Source: an uncultured Bacteroides sp. (lineage in GTDB: Bacteria; Bacteroidota; Bacteroidia; Bacteroidales; Bacteroidaceae). Taken from it: a DNA stretch of 64,000 bases. The stretch covers positions 19,295 through 83,294 of the forward strand of contig CANSEY010000017.1 in NCBI GenBank assembly GCA_947646015.1, in the 5' to 3' direction. The notes beneath the pieces were generated by a model, which saw nothing but the letters and a program-made list of their open reading frames with translations, had not been told where the DNA came from and did not search any database. Positions 1-9,974 of this stretch are shown piece by piece; the first letter of the stretch is position 1; every line of letters starts with the position of its first letter. Both the position numbers and the translations under genes were made by a program.

Positions 1-2198
1 TCATAGCAAACGTTCATTGCAGCACCCGACAACACATAAGACGGGCGAACCAGCACCGGATAACCTACTTTCTCCACAAATCCCTTCACATCTTCCAGAC
101 TGGTCAGCTCCTGCCATGCCGGTTGGTCTATCCCCAGTTGATCGAGCATTGCAGAGAACTTATTACGATTCTCGGCGCGGTCGATAGAAATAGGAGAAGT
201 ACCCAATACCGGAACAGACTGACGATAGAGTTTCATAGCCAGGTTATTCGGAATTTGTCCACCTACAGATACAATCACACCACGAGGTTGCTCCAGGTCA
301 ATGACATCGAGTACACGTTCGAACGAAAGTTCATCAAAGTACAGACGGTCACACATATCATAGTCAGTAGACACCGTTTCGGGGTTATAATTAATCATAA
401 TCGATTTATATCCCAGCTTGCGGGCAGTCTGCACAGCATTTACCGAACACCAGTCGAACTCAACCGAACTACCTATACGATAAGCGCCTGAACCCAGAAC
501 AACTACTGATTTTTCATTCTTATAATAGTTCACATCATAGCCCTGAACCGCATAAGTCATATACAGATAGTTTGTCAATTCAGGATGTTCGGAAGCGATT
601 GTATTAATGCGTTTCACTGCCGGAAGAATACCCAGTTCTTTACGGCGTGCACGTACCATCAGATTCTCTTTCTCCATATTTCCCACCGGATTCAGCACAA
701 ATCGTGCAATCTGGAAGTCGGAGAAGCCCAGAACTTTAGCCTCACGCAACACATCGGCCGGGATATCCTCTACTTTATCATAGGCAGACAGCTTAGCCTT
801 ATAGTCAACAATATTTTTAAGTTTACCCAAGAACCACGGATCAATCTTTGTCAGTTCGTGAATACGCTCTATGGTATAACCTTCCTCCATAGCCTGAGCC
901 AATGCGAAGATACGCAGATCTGTCGGATGAGAAAGTTCCTTGTCCAGATCCTCAAAATGTACGTCATCGTTACCGACAAACCCATGCATGCCTTGTCCGA
1001 TCATACGAAGCCCTTTCTGGATAATCTCTTCAAACGAACGTCCGATTGACATAATCTCACCTACCGACTTCATGCTCGATCCGATCTCACGGGATACACC
1101 GGCAAACTTGGTCAGGTCCCAACGAGGAATCTTGCAAATATAATAATCAAGCTGTGGAGCCACATAAGCGGAATTCGGAGTTCCCATCTCACCGATCTGG
1201 TCGAGTGTGTAACCCAATGCCACTTTTGCAGCCACAAATGCCAACGGATAACCGGTAGCCTTCGAAGCCAATGCCGACGAACGGCTCAAACGTGCATTCA
1301 CCTCGATCACACGATAATCATCCGTATCCGAATTGAACGCATACTGAATGTTACACTCACCGACAATACCCAAGTGACGGATACATTTGGTTGACAGTTC
1401 CTGCAACATTTTCAACTCTTTGTCGTCCAATGAACAAGTCGGAGCTACTACGATCGATTCACCGGTATGAATGCCCAGCGGATCAAAATTCTCCATGCTT
1501 GCCACTGTAAAGCAGTGATCGTTCGCATCGCGGATCACCTCAAACTCAATCTCTTTCCAGCCCTTCAGCGACTCTTCTACCAAAATCTGTTTAGAGAAAG
1601 CAAACGAACTTTCGGCCAGTTTCAGGAACTCTTCTTCATTGGCACAAATACCGCTGCCGAGTCCTCCCAATGCATAAGCCGAACGAACCATCACCGGATA
1701 GCCAATGCGTCGCGCAGCAGCGATAGCATCTTCCATGCTCTCCACCGCCTGGCTGATCGGAGTTTTCATCTCGATTTCATCGAGTTTCTTCACAAACAAG
1801 TCACGGTCTTCCGTATACATAATAGCCTCAACCGAAGTACCTAATACTTTCACGCCATATTTATCCAGAATCCCCTTTGTATAAAGTTCCGCACCACAAT
1901 TCAGGGCAGTCTGTCCGCCGAATGCGAGCAGAATACCGTCGGGGCGTTCTTTCTTAATAATCTCTTCTACGAAATAAGTAGTCACGGGCAGGAAATACAC
2001 CTTATCAGCAATTCCCTCGGAAGTCTGAATGGTTGCGATATTCGGGTTAACCAATACCGAATTGATACCTTCTTCTTTCAAGGCCTTCAATGCCTGTGAA
2101 CCGGAATAATCAAACTCTCCGGCTTGTCCGATTTTGAGTGCGCCTGAACCCAAAACAAGAACTTTTTTCATTTCCTTTTCCATTTCTTTTATTGTCAT
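1..2198 (-). CDS. carB: Carbamoyl-phosphate synthase large subunit, 3' end outside the window
   Basis: Makes carbamoyl phosphate from bicarbonate, ATP and glutamine-derived ammonia for pyrimidine and arginine synthesis, in the cytoplasm with CarA. About 732 N-terminal codons are present of a protein that is usually near 1070 residues. Translation of the minus strand gives the first ATP-grasp half, opening [20 protein letters not shown], and the start of the second half near residue 566 with [21 protein letters not shown] at 2198 is the first in-frame start; 2183 and 2171 are also possible, the last giving [10 protein letters not shown]. carA is not directly upstream, because divergent trpS lies there. 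The leader carries a putative attenuator. The family assignment is firm; the exact start is not. Confidence 0.95.
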   Translation of the reverse strand, partial: MTIKEMEKEMKKVLVLGSGALKIGQAGEFDYSGSQALKALKEEGINSVLVNPNIATIQTSEGIADKVYFLPVTTYFVEEIIKKERPDGILLAFGGQTALNCGAELYTKGILDKYGVKVLGTSVEAIMYTEDRDLFVKKLDEIEMKTPISQAVESMEDAIAAARRIGYPVMVRSAYALGGLGSGICANEEEFLKLAESSFAFSKQILVEESLKGWKEIEFEVIRDANDHCFTVASMENFDPLGIHTGESIVVAPTCSLDDKELKMLQELSTKCIRHLGIVGECNIQYAFNSDTDDYRVIEVNARLSRSSALASKATGYPLAFVAAKVALGYTLDQIGEMGTPNSAYVAPQLDYYICKIPRWDLTKFAGVSREIGSSMKSVGEIMSIGRSFEEIIQKGLRMIGQGMHGFVGNDDVHFEDLDKELSHPTDLRIFALAQAMEEGYTIERIHELTKIDPWFLGKLKNIVDYKAKLSAYDKVEDIPADVLREAKVLGFSDFQIARFVLNPVGNMEKENLMVRARRKELGILPAVKRINTIASEHPELTNYLYMTYAVQGYDVNYYKNEKSVVVLGSGAYRIGSSVEFDWCSVNAVQTARKLGYKSIMINYNPETVSTDYDMCDRLYFDELSFERVLDVIDLEQPRGVIVSVGGQIPNNLAMKLYRQSVPVLGTSPISIDRAENRNKFSAMLDQLGIDQPAWQELTSLEDVKGFVEKVGYPVLVRPSYVLSGAAMNVCY

Positions 2199-2227
2199 TA
2201 TAAGTTGTTATTTCTAAGTGTCCGCAT

Positions 2228-2266
2228 AAAAAAAATGCGTTGCCCTCAATAAAGGACTAACGCATT
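2228..2266 (-). terminator. Intrinsic terminator inside the carB leader (candidate attenuator)
   Basis: On the minus strand AATGCGTT and AACGCATT (plus-strand 2234-2241 and 2259-2266) form a perfect 8-bp stem with further CCT/AGG pairing inside, followed at once by eight T residues (2228-2235). It lies between the predicted promoter (2395-2425) and the carB start (2198), so it would stop transcription before the gene unless antiterminated. That position is what suggests attenuation. Confidence 0.7.
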
Positions 2267-2375
2267 ACCAAAGAACTAAATATCGTTTTTGGAGAAAAGA
2301 GAAGAAGTAGACCGATTCCGGGTGAAATACACTCGAATGGAGATAATACTTACTTCTGATTTCCTGTTGATTCAT
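2265..2375 (-). CDS. Putative 36-residue leader peptide of carB
   Basis: An ATG at 2375, about 13 nt after the predicted transcription start, opens 36 codons ending TGG-TAA. The stop at 2265-2267 overlaps the 5' arm of the leader terminator. The middle reads VYFFSFLQKRY from a pyrimidine-rich run (TACTTCTTCTCTTTTCTC). This layout resembles the E. coli pyrBI leader, where a UTP-sensitive pause in a U-rich stretch couples leader translation to terminator readthrough. Whether it is translated is inference; the peptide matches no family I recognise. Confidence 0.4.
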   Translation of the reverse strand: MNQQEIRSKYYLHSSVFHPESVYFFSFLQKRYLVLW

Positions 2376-2394
2376 TGTTGTTTCAAAGTTTGTG

Positions 2395-2425
2395 CAAAGT
2401 AACGACTTATTTCTATAATTACAAA
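2395..2425 (-). promoter_or_regulatory. Predicted carB promoter
   Basis: Minus strand TTTG (plus 2422-2425), a 19-bp spacer, then TTACTTTG (plus 2395-2402), one base from the Bacteroides -7 consensus TAnnTTTG. Predicted start near 2388 gives a leader of about 190 nt. Confidence 0.55.
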
Positions 2426-2451
2426 GGAATCTGGTAAGAATATTCGTTTTA

Positions 2452-2483
2452 TTTGTTACTTCTGCCGATTCTGACTATCTTTG
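2452..2483 (+). promoter_or_regulatory. Predicted trpS promoter
   Basis: TTTG at 2452-2455, a 20-bp spacer, then a perfect -7 element TATCTTTG at 2476-2483. The predicted transcription start near 2490 lies downstream of the first in-frame ATG (2453), so translation should begin at ATG 2507. Confidence 0.75.
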
Positions 2484-2506
2484 CCCTTCGATTAAAAACA
2501 AAAGTA

Positions 2507-3598
2507 ATGGGAAAAGAAAAAATCATATTAACAGGCGACCGTCCTACCGGAAAGCTCCACATCGGACACTACGTAGGCTCGCTGAAACGGAGAGTCGAAC
2601 TGCAAAACTCCGGCTCGTTTGACAAAACTTTCATCTTCATTGCCGACGCACAGGCACTGACCGATAATATCGACAACCCCGAAAAAGTACGTCAGAACGT
2701 AATTGAAGTAGCTCTCGATTATCTGGCTTGCGGACTCGACCCGGAAAAATCAACCATCTTCATCCAGTCCCAGATTCCGGAACTGTGCGAACTGACTTTC
2801 TATTATATGGATCTCGTCACCGTATCGCGCCTGCAACGTAATCCCACTGTGAAAACAGAAATCCAGATGCGTAACTTTGAAACCAGTATTCCGGTAGGTT
2901 TCTTCACTTACCCCATCAGTCAGGCTGCCGACATCACTGCCTTCCGTGCCACAACCGTACCGGTTGGTGAAGACCAGGAGCCCATGATCGAGCAAGCCAG
3001 AGAGATTGTCCGCCGTTTCAATTATATCTATGGAGAAACCCTGGTAGAACCGGAGATCCTTTTACCGGATAATGCAGCCTGCCTGCGCCTGCCCGGTACC
3101 GATGGAAAAGCCAAGATGAGTAAATCGTTAGGCAACTGCATTTATCTGGCCGAAGAAGCTGATGAAATCCAAAAGAAAGTGATGAGCATGTTCACCGACC
3201 CCGATCATCTGCGCGTGCAAGATCCGGGTAAAATCGAGGGTAACACCGTATTTACATACCTGGATGCATTCTGCCGTCCCGAACACTTCGAACGTTACCT
3301 GCCCGACTATCCGAATCTGAACGAGTTGAAAGCCCACTATCAGCGCGGCGGTTTGGGTGATGTAAAGGTAAAACGTTTCCTCAACTCCATTATGCAAGAA
3401 GAGTTGGAGCCTATCCGCAACCGTCGGAAAGAATTCGAAAAAGATATTCCCGCCATCTATGAAATGCTGAGAAAAGGCTGTGAAGTAGCAAGAGCTGCCG
3501 CTGCCGATACCTTGTCGGATGTTCGCAAAGCCATGAAGATAAACTACTTCGATGATGCCGAACTGATCAACGAACAAGTGAAGCGATTCAACAAATAG
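2507..3598 (+). CDS. trpS: Tryptophan--tRNA ligase
   Basis: Class I aminoacyl-tRNA synthetase that charges tRNA-Trp in the cytoplasm. From the ATG at 2507 the protein has 363 residues. The HIGH motif is at residues 18-21 within [15 protein letters not shown], and KMSKS is at about 203-207 within [11 protein letters not shown]. The open frame extends to an ATG at 2453, but the promoter -7 element lies inside that extension and family members begin close to the [15 protein letters not shown] block, so 2507 is preferred. It stands alone, divergent from carB, and is followed by a strong bidirectional terminator. Confidence 0.95.
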   Translation: MGKEKIILTGDRPTGKLHIGHYVGSLKRRVELQNSGSFDKTFIFIADAQALTDNIDNPEKVRQNVIEVALDYLACGLDPEKSTIFIQSQIPELCELTFYYMDLVTVSRLQRNPTVKTEIQMRNFETSIPVGFFTYPISQAADITAFRATTVPVGEDQEPMIEQAREIVRRFNYIYGETLVEPEILLPDNAACLRLPGTDGKAKMSKSLGNCIYLAEEADEIQKKVMSMFTDPDHLRVQDPGKIEGNTVFTYLDAFCRPEHFERYLPDYPNLNELKAHYQRGGLGDVKVKRFLNSIMQEELEPIRNRRKEFEKDIPAIYEMLRKGCEVARAAAADTLSDVRKAMKINYFDDAELINEQVKRFNK

Positions 3599-3646
3599 AA
3601 GTTAGATACATAAGTAAGCCCAGATTACTTATCTATAAAAAAAGAA

Positions 3647-3684
3647 CGCCCTGTTACCGGATCGATAACAGGGCGATTTCTTTT
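3647..3684. terminator. Bidirectional terminator between trpS and the OmpA gene
   Basis: CGCCCTGTTA (3647-3656) pairs perfectly with TAACAGGGCG (3666-3675) over a 9-nt loop. T-rich on the plus side (ATTTCTTTT), A-rich on the minus side (3637-3646). It serves the converging trpS and OmpA genes. Confidence 0.85.
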
Positions 3685-3704
3685 AAAGAAAGTCAAGTCC
3701 GAAC

Positions 3705-4892
3705 TTATTTAACAGACTCTACTAATACAACTCGGTTTAGGTAAATAGGTTTACCGAATTTATCCACACCACCACCGGCATCAACCTTCAAGCGGCTGGA
3801 ATCTACTCCGTATTTCTTAACCAATGCATTGACAACAGCCTGAGCACGTTTCTGGCTCAACTCCTTATTGAATGCAGGAGTACCGGTTGCTGAGTCAGCA
3901 TATCCGTATACGGTATATTGTGTATCCGGGAATTCTTTCATCTTGGCAGCAAGATAAGACAAGTTCATCTCTTCACGTGGTGACAGTTCAGAAGATCCGA
4001 TTGTGAAGAATACGGTACGCGGAGCAATGTTAGCATCCGTAACGACTACCTGTTCGGCAACTTCTGCCACCGGCTGATTCTGTGCGTCAACCAACTGCTG
4101 TTGCAGTGACTGGTTAGCAGCAGCCATGTCATTCATTTGACGACGCATATTAGCCAGTTCGATTTCAGAAATAATCTGTGGCATCGGACGGGCAAATCCG
4201 CGAGCCGGGAAACGATAAGTCAAACCGGCAGTCAGGCTGGCAACACCGTCATATCCATGTTTTCCGCCAATTTCTCCGTCAAACTTATCTTCGGCCAGCA
4301 TACCACCGATTTCGATATTGATATCTACCGCACTCGAAACGCGGAAACGGTTGATAATACCTGCGTTCATAGCAAACGCCTCACGATGAGGTTTCGAATA
4401 TGAATGAGTAAAACCGGCTCCCAAATAAGGGATAATTTCATATACACGGTGAGAGTTGTATCCGCCAAACAGTGCATTCAAGTTGAACATCACGTCCCCG
4501 TGAAGATTCATATAGTTGAATTTCTGTTTATAATACCCATTAGCCAGTTTACCACTCTTCACAAAATCAGCTGTTTCCGAACCGGCAAAGCCGCGTCCCT
4601 GTAAGCCACTGTACTGCAATCGCAACCCCAATCCCGGAGTAAACCATTTACCGACAGCCACATTCAATGTCGGACTGATACGGTCCCTGAATTTCCCGAC
4701 ATGGTCATTATCGCCGAACAGTGCTTCAGCACCTCCGCCGATAGAGAAAAACCAATTATCCCAGAAAGGGTTAGTGATCACTTGATATTTGTCTTGTACC
4801 TGGATAACTTCGTATCCCGTAATTGTAGTCTGCTGCGCAGAAGCAACAGATGTAACGCCGGCTAAGGCCAGCAGCATTAGAATCTTTTTCAT
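3705..4892 (-). CDS. OmpA family outer membrane protein
   Basis: 395-residue envelope protein. A cleavable signal peptide (ending VTSVASA-QQ, about residue 19) leads into an N-terminal beta-barrel-like region (about 20-230). A short linker with Gln-rich heptads follows (about 240-275), then a C-terminal OmpA peptidoglycan-binding domain (about 285-395) with VFFTIGSSELSPREEMNL, YTVYGYADSATGTPAFN and LSQKRAQAVVNAL. Such proteins tie the outer membrane to peptidoglycan and are abundant porin-like antigens in Bacteroides. It is monocistronic, sitting between a terminator and the export genes, and probably has nothing to do with the adjacent RiPP system. Confidence 0.92.
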   Translation of the reverse strand: MKKILMLLALAGVTSVASAQQTTITGYEVIQVQDKYQVITNPFWDNWFFSIGGGAEALFGDNDHVGKFRDRISPTLNVAVGKWFTPGLGLRLQYSGLQGRGFAGSETADFVKSGKLANGYYKQKFNYMNLHGDVMFNLNALFGGYNSHRVYEIIPYLGAGFTHSYSKPHREAFAMNAGIINRFRVSSAVDINIEIGGMLAEDKFDGEIGGKHGYDGVASLTAGLTYRFPARGFARPMPQIISEIELANMRRQMNDMAAANQSLQQQLVDAQNQPVAEVAEQVVVTDANIAPRTVFFTIGSSELSPREEMNLSYLAAKMKEFPDTQYTVYGYADSATGTPAFNKELSQKRAQAVVNALVKKYGVDSSRLKVDAGGGVDKFGKPIYLNRVVLVESVK

Positions 4893-5061
4893 ATACCTTA
4901 ATAGTTAAAGTGGTTATTACAAATCTTCCTATTTATTATTGAAACTATTTAAATAACACCAACGAAACTAAAAGGTTTTGGATAAATAGAAATTTCCGAG
5001 GCATTTTCTACAAAGTTCGGGGGATACACCTTATTATATATAGTCCTAAAGCTACTTTGAC

Positions 5062-6381
5062 CTATTTTTGTTCCATGAAAATTTTTCGTAACGGCATAAT
5101 CAATCTTTCCAGCAGGCGAAGATCATCCGTGATAATTTCCGCACTTCCCTTCATCTCACGAGTCAACGGCAAGGTCTTCCCATAATTGGTTGTCAGTCCG
5201 TCCGGTAAGGCAATATCGACCACATACATGCCTTCCGCCGTCGGCAGGGGCGATACACTTTTCACCTTCCCCTTTACATAGCCGAACTCCTGATCCGGAT
5301 AGTTGTTCAAACGCAGATTTACCCGCTGTCCGGCTTTCACTTTACCCGACCCCTGCAAAGGCAGCAACGCCGTCCCCACAGGCAAAGATTCTTCTTCGGG
5401 AGCAACCACAAACACTGTAGCCCCCGATTCCACGTACTGATTCACACTCCATACATTCAGGAAAGTAACCTTTCCCCCAACCGGACTTCGAAGCAGATAA
5501 CGCTGCTCCCAGGCGGTGAGCTGACTCTGCAACTGATCCGTAGCATTTCTCAGATTCACGGCCTGTGTCTGCTTCTCCTCAAACGCCTGTTTCTCCAGAT
5601 CGAGCAATGTCTCTTCCGATTGTTCTATCTGCATATCCACCTGAGTTAACTGCATGCGGGCCGACTCCCTTGACTGAAGACTTTGCAGGTAGCGACTCCC
5701 AGACTGTTCAAACTCCGTAATAATCATCGCCTGGCGATGATAGAGAATTGAATCTCGCGTATACGAAGCATGAGCCAGGGCATACTCTTTCTCTATCAGA
5801 AAATACTGGCTCCGAACCTGACCATAATATTTCTTCTGAGTCTCCAAAAGTTCCCTCTGCGACTGTAACTTCTTTGCATAATACCCCAATTCATTCATAC
5901 GCACCATTTCGGAGAGAGTACTCACAAACGCCGCATAGGCCGACTGTATCTCTCCCAGCCGCCAGCGATCTGTTTCCGAATGTAGAAAAAGCCCTTTACC
6001 CGACTCAGGCGTATATCCTTCCTGTTTCCACTTCCGCATCCGCTCTTGCAAGGAGAATACATCCGACACACAAGCTGTATTCTCTATTGTCCCCAGATTC
6101 GTGTCGGGTCCCACCTCCTGCCCGTTTTGTACATACAGATTCTCCAGTCTTCCGGCTGCTTTGGCCACTACGTAAGCCGGAGGATCTTGTGTGCTTACCG
6201 TCACCTCCGCAGCAATCACATCCGGATATTTAAACCAATAGCTTCCGGCAACCAATGCCACCACTATGACAAACAGCACCGTAATGCCACTGCGAAGAAT
6301 CCATGCCGGAACACGATTCATCACTTCCTGCACCTCTTCGCTACGAAGCTCGATCTCTTTATGTGTGTGCTCCTTTTCCAT
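5062..6381 (-). CDS. HlyD-family membrane fusion protein (secretion adaptor)
   Basis: 439-residue periplasmic adaptor that would link the neighbouring ABC exporter to an outer-membrane channel. One N-terminal membrane segment (about 31-50, GITVLFVIVVALVAGSYWF) is followed by a biotinyl-lipoyl-like half motif (AAGRLENLYVQNGQEV). Next comes a long alpha-helical hairpin (about 130-300, rich in Gln/Glu/Arg), then the returning lipoyl/beta-barrel part (LLRSPVGGKVTFLNVWSVNQ). It starts 2 nt after the ABC transporter stop, so the two are surely co-transcribed. This pairing is standard for export of double-glycine-leader peptides in Bacteroidetes. No outer-membrane partner is encoded nearby. Confidence 0.93.
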   Translation of the reverse strand: MEKEHTHKEIELRSEEVQEVMNRVPAWILRSGITVLFVIVVALVAGSYWFKYPDVIAAEVTVSTQDPPAYVVAKAAGRLENLYVQNGQEVGPDTNLGTIENTACVSDVFSLQERMRKWKQEGYTPESGKGLFLHSETDRWRLGEIQSAYAAFVSTLSEMVRMNELGYYAKKLQSQRELLETQKKYYGQVRSQYFLIEKEYALAHASYTRDSILYHRQAMIITEFEQSGSRYLQSLQSRESARMQLTQVDMQIEQSEETLLDLEKQAFEEKQTQAVNLRNATDQLQSQLTAWEQRYLLRSPVGGKVTFLNVWSVNQYVESGATVFVVAPEEESLPVGTALLPLQGSGKVKAGQRVNLRLNNYPDQEFGYVKGKVKSVSPLPTAEGMYVVDIALPDGLTTNYGKTLPLTREMKGSAEIITDDLRLLERLIMPLRKIFMEQK

Positions 6382-6383
6382 AT

Positions 6384-8594
6384 CTAACTTCCTAATTCCA
6401 ACTGATTCTTCACCAACTGATAATACAATCCTTTCTTTTCCGTCAGTTCCCGGTGGGTTCCCTCTTCGGCTACAGCACCCCTATCCAGCACCACGATCTT
6501 ATCCGCATCACGAACCGTACTCAAACGGTGTGCCACTACCACAACCGTCTTACCACGATAGAACGTGTGCAGATGCTCCATAATCTCGCGTTCATTGTTG
6601 GCATCCAATGCATTCGTCGCCTCATCGAAAAACAGGAACTCAGGATTTTTATAAACAGCGCGGGCTATCAGCAGGCGTTGACGCTGTCCCTGGCTGATGC
6701 CGTTTCCCTCCATGCCGATCTTCGTATTATACCCCAAAGGAAGAGAATCGATGAAGTCACGAATGTTGGCCACTGTCACCGCATGGCGAAGGCGCTCCAC
6801 ATCCACCTGTTCCTCCCCCACGGCAATATTATTTGCAATCGTGTCAGAGAAGATAAAGCCATCCTGCATCACCGAACCGCTCTTCGCACGCCAGAGGTGC
6901 GGATTTACCACATCCAGAGGGGTCTCACCTATCTTGATATCCCCCTTATTCGGAGTATAAAAGCCAAGCATCAGCTTGATCAGCGTAGTCTTACCGCTAC
7001 CGCTCGCACCCACAATCGCCGTCACCTTGTGTTCGGGTATGTTCAGGTTCACATCATTCAGCACATAGTCACGATCCGCACCGTCATAACTGAACGAGAG
7101 ATTCTCGATACGTATATCACGCCGTTCCGGAAGAACCGTCAGCTTAGAGGCAATATCCTGCTCTTCATCCTTCTGTCCATGAATCTCGTTCAGGCGCTCC
7201 AGACTGATCTTCGCATCCTGCAACTGCTGTGCAAAACCGATAAAAGAACCGATCGGACCGCTTAACTGACCGATAATATACGTCAGTGACATCATCATAC
7301 CCAACGTCATATTTCCCTCCACAACCGATTTAGCAGCAATAAAAGAGATGACAATATTCGTAGTCTGATTAAAAAAGACAGAACCCACCTGTTGCACCTG
7401 TCCCAGTGCCAGACCTTTTACGCTGATCTTGAAAAGTTTCACCTGAATACGTTCCCACTGCCAGCGTTTTTGTTTTTCACAGTTGTTCAGTTTGATCTCC
7501 TGCATGGCAGTCACCAACTGTATCAAACTACTCTGTTCGCCCGCCGCCTGGGCAAAACGGCGGATATCCAATTCGCGCCGGTACTTCATAAACACAAGAA
7601 TCCAGCAGATATAGAGTGAATTGCCCACCAGAAAGATAGCAAGAATACCCAGATTGTAATAAGCCAGCACAAAAGCAAAGATAAAGAAGTTCACAAAAGA
7701 GAAAAGCGTACTGATGGACGATCCCGTCAGAAAACTCTCGATACGTCCGTGATCGCCTATACGTTGCATAATGTCACCGATCATCTTCGTATCGAAATAA
7801 TGGAGCGGAAGCTTCATCAACTTCGCCAGGAAGTCAGAGATCAACGAAATATTGATACGCGTATTCATGTGAAGCATAATCCAGCTACGGATAAACTCGA
7901 CCGAAAGTTGTGAAACGGAAATCACCAGTTGTGAAATCAGGATCAGAGTGATAAAGTTCAGGTTACCGTCGCGAATACCCACATCCACCAATGACTGTGT
8001 CAGAAAAGGGAAAATAAGCTGCAACAAGCTCGCTGTCAGCATTCCCAGAATCAGTTGAATCAGTTGTTTACGATAAGGAGACAAATATTTAAGAAAGAAA
8101 CGAAGACTGCGACTGCCGGATTCTTCTTCGTCGCCCTGCCCTTGGAATTCCGGACCCGGTTCAAGCGCAAGTGCAGCCCCTTTCTCCTCTCCATTCACCT
8201 TAGTAGACAACCAGCATTTCTTAAACTCCTCCTCACTGTACGAAATCAACTGACGGGCGGGGTCGGCGATATAGAAACGGTAGCCGCTACGTTTCTTCTT
8301 TATATCATAACAGACCACGAAGTGATTCTGGTTCCAATGCAGAATGCAAGGCAACGGTACATCCTTCTTCAGTTGCTCCAAAGAGATGCGCACCCCCGAA
8401 GTACGGAAACCGATCGATTCCGCCGCATCGCTGATGCCCAGCATGGAAACTCCTTCACGGGTAATAAAAGAGCGTGCACGGAGAGTTTGCAGGGAGTAGC
8501 TCTTACCATAATACTTCGCAATCATGCGAAGGCAGGAAGGACCGCAATCCATAGCATCCAACTGGAGATAGTGAGGAAAAGAATTTAATTTCAT
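6384..8594 (-). CDS. Peptidase-containing ABC transporter (C39 peptidase, bacteriocin/RiPP exporter)
   Basis: 736-residue inner-membrane exporter that removes double-glycine leaders while transporting the peptide. The N-terminal C39 peptidase domain (about 1-135) has the catalytic Cys in MDCGPSCLRM, the His in QNHFVVCYDI and the Asp in YIADPARQLISY. A six-helix transmembrane domain follows (about 165-460), then the nucleotide-binding domain (about 495-736) with Walker A GASGSGKTT, signature ISQGQRQRLLIARAV (ISQGQ in place of LSGGQ) and Walker B FLFFDEATNALD. It is the only C39 transporter in the window, so it should process the GGG-ended leaders of the two precursors at 20.3 and 22.1 kb. Confidence 0.95.
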   Translation of the reverse strand: MKLNSFPHYLQLDAMDCGPSCLRMIAKYYGKSYSLQTLRARSFITREGVSMLGISDAAESIGFRTSGVRISLEQLKKDVPLPCILHWNQNHFVVCYDIKKKRSGYRFYIADPARQLISYSEEEFKKCWLSTKVNGEEKGAALALEPGPEFQGQGDEEESGSRSLRFFLKYLSPYRKQLIQLILGMLTASLLQLIFPFLTQSLVDVGIRDGNLNFITLILISQLVISVSQLSVEFIRSWIMLHMNTRINISLISDFLAKLMKLPLHYFDTKMIGDIMQRIGDHGRIESFLTGSSISTLFSFVNFFIFAFVLAYYNLGILAIFLVGNSLYICWILVFMKYRRELDIRRFAQAAGEQSSLIQLVTAMQEIKLNNCEKQKRWQWERIQVKLFKISVKGLALGQVQQVGSVFFNQTTNIVISFIAAKSVVEGNMTLGMMMSLTYIIGQLSGPIGSFIGFAQQLQDAKISLERLNEIHGQKDEEQDIASKLTVLPERRDIRIENLSFSYDGADRDYVLNDVNLNIPEHKVTAIVGASGSGKTTLIKLMLGFYTPNKGDIKIGETPLDVVNPHLWRAKSGSVMQDGFIFSDTIANNIAVGEEQVDVERLRHAVTVANIRDFIDSLPLGYNTKIGMEGNGISQGQRQRLLIARAVYKNPEFLFFDEATNALDANNEREIMEHLHTFYRGKTVVVVAHRLSTVRDADKIVVLDRGAVAEEGTHRELTEKKGLYYQLVKNQLELGS

Positions 8595-8629
8595 TGATTC
8601 ATAATATTAGTCTACGTAACAAAAATACA

Positions 8630-9229
8630 TCACATATCCGGAATATAATGCGCTTCTCCCGGAATTTGTGAAAAAAACTCCCCGAAAGGATAATTTGCCC
8701 TTTTCCCATTCAGAAAATCCAGTAACAGAAGTATCCCCTCATACCGCCCTTTTTTTAAAGCTTTCTCACAAGCACTTTTCAAATCAGACAGATAGTTTTT
8801 TTCCCCTATCCTTACACCTTTATCTCCCGAAGAGAGTCTAAGCAATACATACCATGAAATTCCTTCCAACCCTGTAGCTAAAGAGTAATCGCCCAAGCGC
8901 CTGACATCATACTCCATCACTTTCTCATCAATCTTATTGCGCCCTTCATTATCATCATCTTCCACAAATCCCTTCCGGACCAGATATTCCACCCCCCAAC
9001 CTATACCACACCATCCGAAAGACAGACCGACCGGCATCCCTAAGCAGACACTCTCCATCACTTCATCCAGCAATTCTCCGGCCAGTTCCTCAAACGCCCT
9101 CAATTCAGTGACACGTGAATAATCAAAAAAGAAAAGGCAACGTCCCATCTTTCCATAAAATAGCCCTATATCAAATTGTTCGCAAGAGAAGTAAAGCGAT
9201 TTTGCTATTTGTTCTATATGTGCATCCAT
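8630..9229 (-). CDS. Short LanC-like protein, copy 1
   Basis: 199 residues, one of three paralogues in this cluster. The shared pattern is GLxxGKxGxxLFxFxYxR near residue 22, then a Gly/Trp block (GLSFGWCGIGWGVEYLVRKG, about 68-87) with acidic residues after it, then GLEGISWYVLLRL. The spacing resembles the N-terminal alpha/alpha repeats of LanC-type lanthionine cyclases. At about 200 residues it is only half their size and has no visible Cys/Cys-His zinc site. It may therefore be a non-catalytic helper or peptide-binding protein. It lies between the sulfotransferase and the exporter, 35 nt upstream of the latter. Family assignment is moderate, function unknown. Confidence 0.6.
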   Translation of the reverse strand: MDAHIEQIAKSLYFSCEQFDIGLFYGKMGRCLFFFDYSRVTELRAFEELAGELLDEVMESVCLGMPVGLSFGWCGIGWGVEYLVRKGFVEDDDNEGRNKIDEKVMEYDVRRLGDYSLATGLEGISWYVLLRLSSGDKGVRIGEKNYLSDLKSACEKALKKGRYEGILLLLDFLNGKRANYPFGEFFSQIPGEAHYIPDM

Positions 9230-9241
9230 CTTATTCTTTTT

Positions 9242-9907
9242 TTAACAACCAACAGGTATTTCATAATCAAGACGATATAGTTCTTTTATCTTTGCTATCT
9301 GTTTTTCATCCTTCAGTTCAAACCGGACAGATGTGGCATTTGCCTTTTCTTCCGGCATATCCACTCCCCTCTCGGCTAAAAAACGGTTCAACTTGCTGAG
9401 AGGTACAATACAGTCCACATCAGCAGAAGTATAAAAATCAGATTGCCTGCGTATATGTTCATCCTGCCACAACGGATTTGCCTTCCCCAATTCAAACTCA
9501 ACGAACGAAAGAAAGCGTTCAAAAGAACAATCCTGATACAGATTACACATGTACATGTATTGATTGAAGGTACGTTCAAGTATAAAATATTTATAAGCAG
9601 AAACCAGCCTTTCTACCGGATCCCTCCAAACCGCTACCTTCAAATACGATTTATGCTCCCTTTCATAACCAGACATCTCAGAAACCGGTACCAAAAAACG
9701 TTCTGGTTTTACCCGGGCGATATAAAAATGAGTCTGATCTTCGGTATCAGGAATCATACCTGCTGACGCATAAATAGCTATGTTTTCCAAAAAAGTAAGT
9801 CCACATTTCGAAATAAGGACAAAAGCCATACGATGCTTCTCTACAAGACAAAAGTTGCATCCGAAGAAGTCTAATGGTGGTTTGTTTAGCATTGTAATAT
9901 CTTTCAT
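9242..9907 (-). CDS. Sulfotransferase family protein
   Basis: 221 residues. Two motifs fit PAPS-dependent carbohydrate sulfotransferases (sulfotransferase family 2): FVLISKCGLTFLENIA near residue 30 is a degenerate 5'-phosphosulfate loop, and VAVWRDPVERLVSAYKYF near residue 92 is a clear 3'-phosphate loop (RDPxxRxxSxY). It would move sulfate from PAPS to a sugar hydroxyl. It follows a GT2 and a fucosyltransferase and precedes a LanC-like gene by 12 nt, so the likely substrate is the glycan made by this module. The 5' loop has Cys-Gly-Leu where Gly-Cys/Thr-Ser is common, which lowers certainty about activity. Start could also be M6. Confidence 0.75.
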   Translation of the reverse strand: MKDITMLNKPPLDFFGCNFCLVEKHRMAFVLISKCGLTFLENIAIYASAGMIPDTEDQTHFYIARVKPERFLVPVSEMSGYEREHKSYLKVAVWRDPVERLVSAYKYFILERTFNQYMYMCNLYQDCSFERFLSFVEFELGKANPLWQDEHIRRQSDFYTSADVDCIVPLSKLNRFLAERGVDMPEEKANATSVRFELKDEKQIAKIKELYRLDYEIPVGC

Positions 9908-9974
9908 GACATACTACGATTTTCAAGGTCTAACATACATAAAATGAAGTTGTTCAGCTCCCTGCCATCCCCCC

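Noticed and set aside
2453-2506. Upstream extension of trpS to ATG 2453
   Set aside because: The predicted -7 element TATCTTTG lies within it, so this ATG would not be on the transcript.
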